Origin: Streptomyces sp. SCSIO 30461 | GTDB taxonomy: Bacteria; Actinomycetota; Actinomycetes; Streptomycetales; Streptomycetaceae | DNA: 64,000 nucleotides | Assembly (NCBI RefSeq): GCF_037023745.1 | Contig: NZ_CP146101.1 | Span: 1,612,001-1,676,000 of the forward strand | Direction of reading: 5' to 3' | Part shown: positions 33,653 through 41,194 of the stretch, piece after piece | Layout of the letters: every line of letters begins with the position of its first letter | Numbering within the stretch: the first letter of the stretch is position 1 | Program-made: the position numbers and the translations under genes | The notes under the pieces: generated by a model | Database searches by the model: none | What the model saw: only the letters and a program-made list of their open reading frames with translations | Told to the model about the DNA's origin: nothing

Positions 33653-34942
33653 TCAACCTCGGCGCTGTGGGATTCCCGGAAGGCTGATGAGGATCCGGCA
33701 GCCCCGCGCCGATTCGGCCACCCCGATCCGCCCGCCGTGCAGATCGACCGCCCAGCGGGCGATCGCGAGCCCCAGACCCGTACCGCCGTCGCTGCCCGGT
33801 CCGTGCGGCGCCGGGACGCTGCCGCGGTTGAACCGCTCGAACACCTTGTGCCACTCCGACCGAGGGATACCCGGACCCTCGTCCTGCACTTCCAGCTCCA
33901 GCGACCCGGGCTCCGGCCCGCGGCGGGCCCGTACGGTGACCCGGCCGTGCGGAGGGGAGTGCTTCACCGCGTTGTCGATGAGATTCGCCACCACCTGGTG
34001 CAGCCGCTCGGCGTCAGCGTGCGCGGTCAGCTCGGGCGGCGACACCTCCAGGTGCAGATGGACGTCCTTGCGGGTGTGGCTCCCGGAGCCGGACGGCAGT
34101 CTGCGCTGCCCGGCGGCCAGATTGGCCTCCTTCAGCACACCCGACAGATAGGGCCAGACCTCGAAGCGCCGCGACTTGAGCATGACCACGCCGTTGTCCA
34201 GCCGCGACAGGTCCAGCAGGGTCTCCACAAGGCGGCTGAGGCGCTCGGTCTGCTTCAGCGCCGTACGCATCGTCTCGGGGTCGGCGGCGCTGACGCCGTC
34301 CACCACGTTCTCCAGCACCGCGCGTAGGGCGGCGATGGGGGTGCGCAGCTCGTGGGAGACGTTCGCGACCAGTTCCTTGCGGTTGCGGTCCACGTCCTCC
34401 AGGTCGTCCGCCATCAGATTGATGGTGGTCGCCAGGTCGCCGAGTTCGTCACGCCGGTCCGCGCCGTTCACCCGGCGGGTGTAGTCACCGTGGGATATCG
34501 CCTTCGCCACGGTGTTCATCTCGTCCAGCGGCGCGGTCAGCCCGTGCGCCACGAACTGGGTGATCAGCAGGGTGGTGATCATCGCGAAGACGGTGATGTA
34601 CCGCAGCTCGGCCCCGGTCCTGATGGTGACCAGCGCGAGCCCGCAGGTGATCAGCACCGAGGTCACGACCAGGGCGATCAGCTTGGTCTTGATCGAGATC
34701 GCGACCGCGCCCAGCGCCGACCGCAGCCGCCCGAGCTCCGACAGCAGTCGGTCCGACCGGGACGGCTGCCTCGCCCGGTCGGACGGGGAAGGAGGCTGTT
34801 CGGACGGGGGCCGGCCGGACCGCGAGTGCTCGGAGCGGGACTCCGACGGCGCGGCTCGGGACCGCAGCCGACCTGCTCCGGGCCGCAGCCGACCCGCCGG
34901 GTACGGTCGCCTCGGTCCGCGCGGCCCGGTCACGGGGCTCAC
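33653..34942 (-). CDS. Membrane sensor histidine kinase of a two-component system
   Basis: A 429-residue kinase. An Arg/Ser/Pro-rich cytoplasmic tail of about 75 residues leads into two adjacent membrane segments (ALVVTSVLITCGLALVTI and VFAMITTLLITQFVAHGL) with almost no external loop. HAMP, the HisKA box ELVANVSHELRTPIAALRAV, and HATPase with NLIDNAVKHSP and GTGLGLAIARWAVDLHGG follow. GTG 34942 overlaps the response regulator stop (GTGA), so the pair is coupled. The near-lack of an extracellular domain suggests sensing within the membrane or from a partner. Confidence 0.9.
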   Translation of the reverse strand: MSPVTGPRGPRRPYPAGRLRPGAGRLRSRAAPSESRSEHSRSGRPPSEQPPSPSDRARQPSRSDRLLSELGRLRSALGAVAISIKTKLIALVVTSVLITCGLALVTIRTGAELRYITVFAMITTLLITQFVAHGLTAPLDEMNTVAKAISHGDYTRRVNGADRRDELGDLATTINLMADDLEDVDRNRKELVANVSHELRTPIAALRAVLENVVDGVSAADPETMRTALKQTERLSRLVETLLDLSRLDNGVVMLKSRRFEVWPYLSGVLKEANLAAGQRRLPSGSGSHTRKDVHLHLEVSPPELTAHADAERLHQVVANLIDNAVKHSPPHGRVTVRARRGPEPGSLELEVQDEGPGIPRSEWHKVFERFNRGSVPAPHGPGSDGGTGLGLAIARWAVDLHGGRIGVAESARGCRILISLPGIPQRRG

Positions 34943-35682
34943 GGGACCGGAGTCTCCAGCGCGTAGCCGACGCCGTGGACGGTACGGATCCGCTCGGCGC
35001 CGATCTTGCGGCGCAGTGCCTTGATGTGGCTGTCGACGGTGCGCGTCCCGGAGGCGTCGGCCCAGTCCCACACCTCGGCGAGCAGCTGCTCCCGAGAGAG
35101 CACCGCGCGGGGGGTGCTCGCCAGGCAGACCAGCAGATCGAACTCGGTCGGCGTGAGGTGGACGTCCTCGCCCTTGACCCGCACTCGGCGCTGCGCGTGG
35201 TCGACCTCGAGCTCGCCGAGCCTCAGTATCCCGCTGCGCGGCGTCACCGCGGCGAGCGCGGCCCGCTCCACCCGGCGCAGCAGCACGTGCACCCGGGCGG
35301 CAAGCTCGCGCATCGAGAACGGCTTGGTCATGTAGTCGTCGGCGCCGACGCCCAGACCGACCAGCATGTCGGTCTCGTCGTCCCGCGCCGTGAGCATCAG
35401 CACCGGCACCGGCCGCTGGGCCTGCACCCGGCGGCACACCTCGAGACCGTCGAAACCGGGCAGCATCACGTCGAGGATCATCAGATCCGGCTGCCAGGCC
35501 TCGGCCGCCTCCACGGCGGCGGGCCCGTCCGATGCCGTCTGCACCAGGAAGCCCTCGGCGCGCAGCCGCGCCCCGATGGCCTCGACGATGGTGGTGTCGT
35601 CCTCGACCACCAGCACCCGGCGCTGGGCACTGGCCGTCGAGTGCGCCGCCGCGCCGTTGTTGCTGGTGTGTGTCTGCTCCAT
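34939..35682 (-). CDS. OmpR/PhoB-family response regulator
   Basis: A 247-residue regulator. The receiver domain (about 25-140) has VLVVEDD, the phospho-acceptor Asp in LMILDVMLPGFDGL, and KPF. A winged-helix DNA-binding domain (about 155-245) has LTPTEFDLLVCLASTPRAVL and SHIKALRRKIGAERIRTVHG. ATG 35682 follows AAGGGCGGGG; the 25-residue upstream extension is not family-like. It is the first gene of the operon with the kinase. Confidence 0.92.
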   Translation of the reverse strand: MEQTHTSNNGAAAHSTASAQRRVLVVEDDTTIVEAIGARLRAEGFLVQTASDGPAAVEAAEAWQPDLMILDVMLPGFDGLEVCRRVQAQRPVPVLMLTARDDETDMLVGLGVGADDYMTKPFSMRELAARVHVLLRRVERAALAAVTPRSGILRLGELEVDHAQRRVRVKGEDVHLTPTEFDLLVCLASTPRAVLSREQLLAEVWDWADASGTRTVDSHIKALRRKIGAERIRTVHGVGYALETPVP

Positions 35683-35805
35683 CGCCCCGCCCTTGTCGCG
35701 CACCGCGAGCTGGTGTTGATCGGTCTGCGTGTAGATATGTGTGTGCATCGTGTACATCGGTGTGTCAGCTAGGTCAGCAGCGTAAAGGCATCGATCGACT
35801 CGCGG

Positions 35806-36540
35806 CTACGCAGGGCGAACGCCGAGATGGACCACGTCAGGTACGCCTCGGGCAACCCGGATCTCTTCGGTCCTTACCCTGGTGAATCCGGCATTGCGCA
35901 ATGACACCTCGAAGTCGGCGGACGGCCTCGCAGACCATACGGCGAGCACTCCGTCCGGCGTCAACCTCCTTGCGCAGGCCGCCAGCCCGGCCGGTGAGTA
36001 GAGGCTCGCGTTGTCCTCGGTGACGGTCCAGTCGGGACCGTTGTCGATGTCCAGGCAGAGCGCGTCGTATGTGTCCGAAGCGTTATGGACGTAGTCGACG
36101 AGGTCCCCCGTGATGATCTCGGTACGCGGGTCGGCCAGTGCGTCGGCGGAGAGCACGGACAGCGGTCCGGTGCGGTGCCAGTCGATGATCGCCTGCTCCC
36201 GCTCCACCACGGCGACCCGCGACCAGAACGGGTCGGCGGCGGCGTGGGCGAGGGAGAAGCCGACTCCGAGGCCGCCGATGAGCAGCCGGGGCGCCGTGCG
36301 GTCCTCCATCGGCTCGCCCGTGCCCAGGGCTTCGCGTGCTGCGTCGATCAGCAGTCGCTCGGAGCGGCCGTCGGATGTGTCCATCAGGAAGCAGCCGTTG
36401 GCGATGATCTCGTAGACCGTGCGGTCCCCGTGCGCCTCCTGCCGCAGCCGCAGGACGACCTCCCCGTGGGGTCCTTCGCGCCGGTCGAGCGTGACCGGCC
36501 GGTGGGGTTCGGCGGGCGGGGTCTGGGTGAGGGACGGCAT
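35806..36540 (-). CDS. Spermidine synthase-like methyltransferase-fold protein
   Basis: A 244-residue protein of the SpeE-like family. The nucleotide loop is LLIGGLGVGFSLAHAAADP, with the acidic ERE after VAVVEREQAIIDW. The aminopropyltransferase Asp region reads YDALCLDIDNGPDW. Stand-alone copies in actinobacteria have unproven substrates. ATG 36540 follows GGAGG. It is divergent from lon. Confidence 0.75.
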   Translation of the reverse strand: MPSLTQTPPAEPHRPVTLDRREGPHGEVVLRLRQEAHGDRTVYEIIANGCFLMDTSDGRSERLLIDAAREALGTGEPMEDRTAPRLLIGGLGVGFSLAHAAADPFWSRVAVVEREQAIIDWHRTGPLSVLSADALADPRTEIITGDLVDYVHNASDTYDALCLDIDNGPDWTVTEDNASLYSPAGLAACARRLTPDGVLAVWSARPSADFEVSLRNAGFTRVRTEEIRVARGVPDVVHLGVRPA

Positions 36541-36909
36541 GTCGGGAACCTCCGGCGGCTGGTGGGACGGCGCGGATCAAGAACATCCTGTCCGTGGCGG
36601 ACCCGGCAGGACAAACCCTTTCGCGGATACCGGAGGTGTCCACGGCCTTTCCCGTGCCCCGTAGGCGCGCATCCAGGTCTGCTCTCCGGCGGTTGCCGTT
36701 CCCGCACCACCCGTTCCGGCACCACCTGTTCCGGCCGCCCTGGCCCGACCCGCCCGCCCCGTCCGTTCCTGTCGCCGGATCCCGGCCGAGCTGTCCCGGC
36801 CGAGCGGTCCGCGCCTCTGATCGCTCCTGGCGAACAGCGGGTCGGGAACATCCCGGCCGTCCTCTGCATTGAGTCGGTACAGCTCAACTTGAATGCAGAA
36901 GGGGAGATC
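36541..36909 (+). promoter_or_regulatory. lon promoter region with HAIR-like HspR operator (36868-36888)
   Basis: ATTGAGT-N7-GCTCAAC at 36868-36888 matches the HspR operator HAIR (CTTGAGT-N7-ACTCAAG) in most positions. It ends 21 bp before the lon start. It is nested in a wider inverted repeat, TCTGCATT (36863-36870) with AATGCAGA (36892-36899). In Streptomyces lon is a known member of the HspR regulon. The rest of the region holds no gene. Confidence 0.7.
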
Positions 36910-39324
36910 ATGGCTGCTGAGTCCTCGGCGTACGACACCGCTCTTGCCCTGCCTGTGCTGCCGCTCGACGACGAGGTCGTGCTGCCCGGGATGGTGGTGC
37001 CGCTCGACCTGTCCGACACCGATGTACGGGCCGCGGTGGAAGCCGCCCAGGCAGCGGCCGGCACCGAACCCGGTAAGCCGCGGGTTCTGCTCGTGCCGCG
37101 CATCGACGGCGCCTACACCGCCACCGGCGTACTCGGCACCGTCGAGCAGGTCGGCCGGCTTTCCGACGGCGACCCGGGTGCCCTGATCCGGGGCCGCAGC
37201 CGGGTGCGCATCGGCGCGGGGACCACGGGCCCCGGCGCCGCCCTCTGGGTCGAGGGCACCGTCATGGCGGAGAGCGTCCCCGACCCCGTCCCCGGCTCGG
37301 TGGCCGACCTGGTCAAGGAGTACAAGGCGCTCGCCACCAGTTGGCTGAAGAAGCGTGGCGCCTGGCAGGTGGTGGACCGCGTCCAGCAGATCGAGGACGT
37401 GTCCGCGCTCGCCGACAACTCCGGATACTCGCCGTTCCTCAGCACCGCCCAGAAGCTGGAGCTGCTGGAGACCGGCGACCCGGTCGCCCGGCTCAGGCTG
37501 GCCACCGAGCAGTTGCGCGAGCACCTCGCAGAGCAGGATGTCGCCGAGTCCATCGCCAAGGACGTCCAGGAGGGCGTGGACAAGCAGCAGCGCGAGTTCC
37601 TGCTCCGGCGTCAGCTCGAAGCGGTCCGCAAGGAACTGCGCGAGTTGAACGGCGAGTCCGAGGGCGACGAGCCCGACGACTACCGTGCCCGGGTCGAGGC
37701 GGCTGACCTCCCGGGGAAGGTCCGCGAGGCCGCGCTCAAGGAAGTCGAGAAGCTGGAACGGGCCAGCGAGCAGAGTCCCGAGGGCCCTTGGATCCGTACC
37801 TGGATCGACACCGTGCTGGAACTCCCCTGGCATGAGCATACCGAGGACGCCTACGACATCCGGGGCGCCAGGGACGTGCTCGACGCCGAGCACGCCGGAC
37901 TGGACGACGTGAAGGAACGGATCACCGAATACCTGGCCGTCCGCAAGCGGCGTGCCGACCGCGGACTCGGTGTGGTCGGCGGGCGGCGCGGCGGAGCGGT
38001 GCTCGCCCTGGTGGGGCCGCCCGGGGTCGGGAAGACCTCACTCGGTGAGTCGGTGGCGCACGCCATGGGGCGGAAGTTCGTCCGGGTCGCCCTCGGCGGC
38101 GTACGGGACGAGGCGGAGATCCGGGGCCACCGGCGTACCTACGTCGGCGCGCTGCCGGGCCGTATCGTCCGGGCCATCAAGGAGGCCGGGTCCATGAACC
38201 CGGTGGTGCTGCTGGACGAGATCGACAAGGTCGGATCCGACTTCCGGGGAGACCCGGCCGCCGCGCTGCTCGAAGTGCTCGACCCGGCGCAGAACCACAC
38301 CTTCCGCGACCACTACCTGGAGGTCGAGCTCGACCTGAGCGATGTGGTCTTCCTGGCCACCGCGAACGTACTGGAGGCCATTCCTGAGGCCCTGCTCGAC
38401 CGTATGGAGCTGGTCAGGCTCGACGGCTACACCGAGGACGAGAAGGTCGTCATCGCCCGGAACCATCTGCTCCCGCGCCAGCTTGAGCGGGCCGGCCTGG
38501 CCGACGGCGAGGTCGGCCTGGACGAGTCCGCACTGCGCAGCCTGGCGGGGGAGTACACCCGTGAGGCGGGTGTACGGAACCTGGAGCGCTCGATCGCCAG
38601 GCTGCTGCGCAAGGTCGCAGCCCAGCACGAACTGGGCGACCGGGAGCTGCCGTTCACTGTCAGGGACGAGGACCTGCGCGGGCTGATCGGCCGTCCGCAC
38701 CACGTCCCCGAGTCCGCCCAGGATCCGGCCGAGCGCCGCACGGCTGTGCCTGGTGTGGCCACCGGTCTCGCCGTCACCGGGGCGGGTGGCGATGTCCTCT
38801 ACGTGGAGGCGTCGCTGGCGGACCCGGAGACCGGCGCGGCCGGTCTGACCCTGACCGGTCAACTCGGCGATGTGATGAAGGAGTCGGCGCAGATCGCGCT
38901 GAGCTTCCTGCGTTCCCACGGCGCGGAGTTGGAGCTGCCGGTGGCCGACCTCAAGGACCGGGGCGCACACATCCACTTCCCGGCGGGCGCGGTCCCGAAG
39001 GACGGCCCGAGCGCGGGCATCACGATGACCACGGCGCTCGCGTCCCTGCTGTCCGGGCGGCTGGTCCGCGCCGGTGTGGCGATGACGGGTGAGGTGTCGC
39101 TGACGGGGCGTGTGCTGCCGATCGGCGGGGTGAAGCAGAAACTGCTCGCCGCGCACCGGGCGGGCATCACCACGGTGGTCATCCCGAAGCGGAACGAGGC
39201 CGACCTGGACGACGTCCCGGCCGAGGTCCTGGAGAAATTGGAGGTCCACCCGGTGACGGATGTGCGGGAGGTCCTGGAACTGGCTCTCGCTCCGGCACAG
39301 GTGCCGGTTCCGGCGGTGGCGTGA
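36910..39324 (+). CDS. lon: ATP-dependent Lon protease
   Basis: An 804-residue LonA protease, which degrades damaged and regulatory proteins in the cytoplasm. The N-terminal LAN domain (about 1-210) has LPVLPLDDEVVLPGMVVPLD. The AAA+ module has Walker A GPPGVGKTS (about 368-376) and Walker B VVLLDEIDK (about 432-440). The C-terminal protease has the Ser-Lys dyad: Ser701 in KDGPSAG and Lys744 in GGVKQKLLAAH. ATG 36910 follows AAGGGGAG. An HspR-type operator overlaps the promoter, so heat induction is expected. A 19-bp terminator follows. Confidence 0.97.
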   Translation: MAAESSAYDTALALPVLPLDDEVVLPGMVVPLDLSDTDVRAAVEAAQAAAGTEPGKPRVLLVPRIDGAYTATGVLGTVEQVGRLSDGDPGALIRGRSRVRIGAGTTGPGAALWVEGTVMAESVPDPVPGSVADLVKEYKALATSWLKKRGAWQVVDRVQQIEDVSALADNSGYSPFLSTAQKLELLETGDPVARLRLATEQLREHLAEQDVAESIAKDVQEGVDKQQREFLLRRQLEAVRKELRELNGESEGDEPDDYRARVEAADLPGKVREAALKEVEKLERASEQSPEGPWIRTWIDTVLELPWHEHTEDAYDIRGARDVLDAEHAGLDDVKERITEYLAVRKRRADRGLGVVGGRRGGAVLALVGPPGVGKTSLGESVAHAMGRKFVRVALGGVRDEAEIRGHRRTYVGALPGRIVRAIKEAGSMNPVVLLDEIDKVGSDFRGDPAAALLEVLDPAQNHTFRDHYLEVELDLSDVVFLATANVLEAIPEALLDRMELVRLDGYTEDEKVVIARNHLLPRQLERAGLADGEVGLDESALRSLAGEYTREAGVRNLERSIARLLRKVAAQHELGDRELPFTVRDEDLRGLIGRPHHVPESAQDPAERRTAVPGVATGLAVTGAGGDVLYVEASLADPETGAAGLTLTGQLGDVMKESAQIALSFLRSHGAELELPVADLKDRGAHIHFPAGAVPKDGPSAGITMTTALASLLSGRLVRAGVAMTGEVSLTGRVLPIGGVKQKLLAAHRAGITTVVIPKRNEADLDDVPAEVLEKLEVHPVTDVREVLELALAPAQVPVPAVA

Positions 39325-39351
39325 CCCAGGGCCGGTTCAGGGCCGCACCCG

Positions 39352-39398
39352 GCGAGGGGTCGGGCCTCGGTGAGATCCGCCGAGGCCCGACCCCTCGC
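39352..39398 (+). terminator. 19-bp stem terminator after lon
   Basis: A perfect 19-bp stem (39352-39370 with 39380-39398) has a 9-nt loop and begins 27 bp past the lon stop. Its right arm lies inside a tandemly duplicated unit. Confidence 0.85.
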
Positions 39399-39603
39399 CA
39401 CCCTCCCGTCTTCCGCTCGCCGTGGAGCCCGGCCCCCTGCCTCCGCTTCGGCCGGGTGAGCGCGGTGCGTGTGTTGCCCGACAGTCGGTGAGATCCGCCG
39501 AGGCCCGACCCCTCGCCACCCTCCCGTCTTCCGCTCGCCGTGGAGCCCGGCCCCCTGCCTCCGCTTCGGCCGGGTGAGCGCGGTGCGTGTGTTGCCCGAC
39601 AGC
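39368..39603. repeat. Tandem duplication of 118 bp downstream of lon
   Basis: Two head-to-tail copies, 39368-39485 and 39486-39603, read as identical by eye except for the last base (T versus C). The unit holds the right arm of the lon terminator and about 90 bp of non-coding sequence. Such perfection suggests a recent duplication. Confidence 0.9.
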
Positions 39604-39900
39604 CGGAACCTCACCTGATGTCTTGATCGCCTCGATCCATGGGTGCCGGTCGACCGGGCCGGTCAGGAGCGGTGTGCGATCCGACTTCACGGGAGTCCGC
39701 CGGAAGGCAAGCGGGTCCATGCCGCCGGCATCTGTGGTGGTTCGGTGTCGGTGACCGATACCTTCACGGTCGCCGGACGGTCCCGGCGTCCATGTCACCG
39801 ACGGCGAGGGTGTTCCTGCTCCGTGACAGCCCGGGGTAGCAGCCCAGGGGCTGTCGCCGCTCGACAGTGCCGTACGGAGCCGTGCCCCGCCCGGACGGCT
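39604..39900. other. Intergenic stretch without recognised gene
   Basis: Frames here are broken and show no family resemblance. The stretch may be a decayed insertion, given the MITE-like element that follows, but nothing in it supports a specific call. Confidence 0.5.
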
Positions 39901-40066
39901 TAAGGGCTGTCCCGTAATCCCCGGCGGGCGCGCGACGACAGCTACGGCACCCCGCTGCGTTGTCGAATCGCCCGAATACACCCAGTATGCGGGCGACCCT
40001 CCGCCTTGCGTTGCACCGCACCTGACGCCGCGCTCTGATCCACCGCGGATTACGGGACAGCCCTTA
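39901..40066. mobile_element. 166-bp MITE-like element with perfect 20-bp terminal inverted repeats
   Basis: The ends TAAGGGCTGTCCCGTAATCC (39901-39920) and its exact reverse complement (40047-40066) enclose a non-coding body. The terminal TA at each side could be a target duplication, as in IS630-type elements. The body contains the core CGCTGCGTTGTCG (39953-39965) and a 7-bp stem, TCGCCCG (39968-39974) with CGGGCGA (39990-39996). It shares layout with the repeat at 13846-13926. Confidence 0.75.
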
Positions 40067-40085
40067 GGGAAGGGGCGCGAAGACG

Positions 40086-41042
40086 TCACTCGGTGGCCAG
40101 CCAGCCGCGTAACGTCGCCTGCGCGCCCGCCTGGAAGCGCGTCTCGGCGCCCAGCGACTCCAGCAGCCTGCTGATCCGCCGCCGTGCCGTGTGCACATGG
40201 ACCCCCAGCCTGCGGGCGATCGCCTCGTCCTTGAGGCCGGCGGCGAGCAGGGACAGCAGTTCCCGCTGCGGCGCGGGCAGTGGACCGTCGGGTGTGCCAC
40301 CGCCGAGTGGAGTGGCGCGTTCCCATACGGTTTCGAACAGCGGCACCAGTGCGTTGCGCAGCAGTGCGTCATCGATCACCAGCGCCGATGCGGTCGACCC
40401 CGCCGACTCGTGCGGTGGCAGGAGCGTGGTGCGCCGGTCGACGGCGATGAGCCCGGTGGGTACGGCGGGTGCCACCCGGGCCTTGAGGCCCCGTTCCACC
40501 AGTGCTGTCAGCACACGCGTCCGCTCAGGTCCCGGGAGCCGCTCCCGGTCGAGCACCGCCCGCACGGTCACCCCACGCTCCAGCAGTGCGTCGATGTCCA
40601 GACCGGACAGCGGGTGGTCCAGGATGACCACTTCGTGCTCGGCCGACGCGAGCAGCACCCCGGCCCGCTCCGCGATCTCCCGGCGTCCGGCGATCACTTC
40701 GATGCCGCTGCCCGGCAGGAGCGCGTCGGCGAGTTGGTCCGCGGACATCCGCAGGCGTTCCAGCTCGGCCGATTTCAGGTGGAGCTCGGCCTGCCGCCGG
40801 TGGATGAGCGTGCGGATCGCGGAGGCCGGGGCCGCCGGGCGGGGCAGCGCGCCGCAGGACGGCGGCGGCAGGGCGAGTCCGTGCTCCACCAGCCGGTCGA
40901 GTGCCGATTGCAGTTGGTCCTGGGGCAGTTCCAGCCGCTGCGCCAACTCCTCCTTTTCCGTGGCGCGTTCGGTGAGCAGGGCCTCGTATGCGCGTTCCTC
41001 GGCCGCTTCCAGGCCGAGGGTGCGCCATTCCGCCTCGATCAT
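40086..41042 (-). CDS. TrmB/LuxR-type transcriptional regulator
   Basis: A 318-residue regulator. An N-terminal TrmB-like winged helix (LGLEAAEERAYEALLTERAT, then EELAQRLELPQDQLQSALDR) precedes a central PLD-like sensor region (about 120-240). A C-terminal LuxR helix-turn-helix follows: LSLLAAGLKDEAIARRLGVH and TARRRISRLLESLGAETRF. This architecture is common in Streptomyces next to secreted hydrolase genes. ATG 41042 begins right before the TrmB domain. A start at 41114 would put the palindrome at 41075 inside the gene, so it is less likely. It is divergent from the M4 protease. Confidence 0.82.
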   Translation of the reverse strand: MIEAEWRTLGLEAAEERAYEALLTERATEKEELAQRLELPQDQLQSALDRLVEHGLALPPPSCGALPRPAAPASAIRTLIHRRQAELHLKSAELERLRMSADQLADALLPGSGIEVIAGRREIAERAGVLLASAEHEVVILDHPLSGLDIDALLERGVTVRAVLDRERLPGPERTRVLTALVERGLKARVAPAVPTGLIAVDRRTTLLPPHESAGSTASALVIDDALLRNALVPLFETVWERATPLGGGTPDGPLPAPQRELLSLLAAGLKDEAIARRLGVHVHTARRRISRLLESLGAETRFQAGAQATLRGWLATE

Positions 41043-41074
41043 GCGCCGGATTCTCACAGCGAATTCACAGGACA

Positions 41075-41098
41075 CACAAGTGTGCATGCCCACTTGTG
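41075..41098. promoter_or_regulatory. Palindrome between the TrmB/LuxR regulator and the M4 protease
   Basis: CACAAGTG (41075-41082) and CACTTGTG (41091-41098) are perfect inverted repeats with an 8-bp spacer, followed by a further CACTTG half-site at 41103. It is probably the regulator's binding site for both divergent genes. Confidence 0.6.
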
Positions 41099-41194
41099 AA
41101 CGCACTTGGCTCATTGTCGCGTCCGCGCCCCAGCTGTTGCATGGCCATGACCACCTGAACCGGCTCTGACCAAGCCACTGGAGGGGTACGTACT

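Noticed and set aside
36085..36909. Upstream in-frame extension of lon by 275 residues
   Set aside because: It overlaps the divergent spermidine-synthase-like gene and crosses the HspR-type operator; the family begins at ATG 36910 after a good ribosome site.
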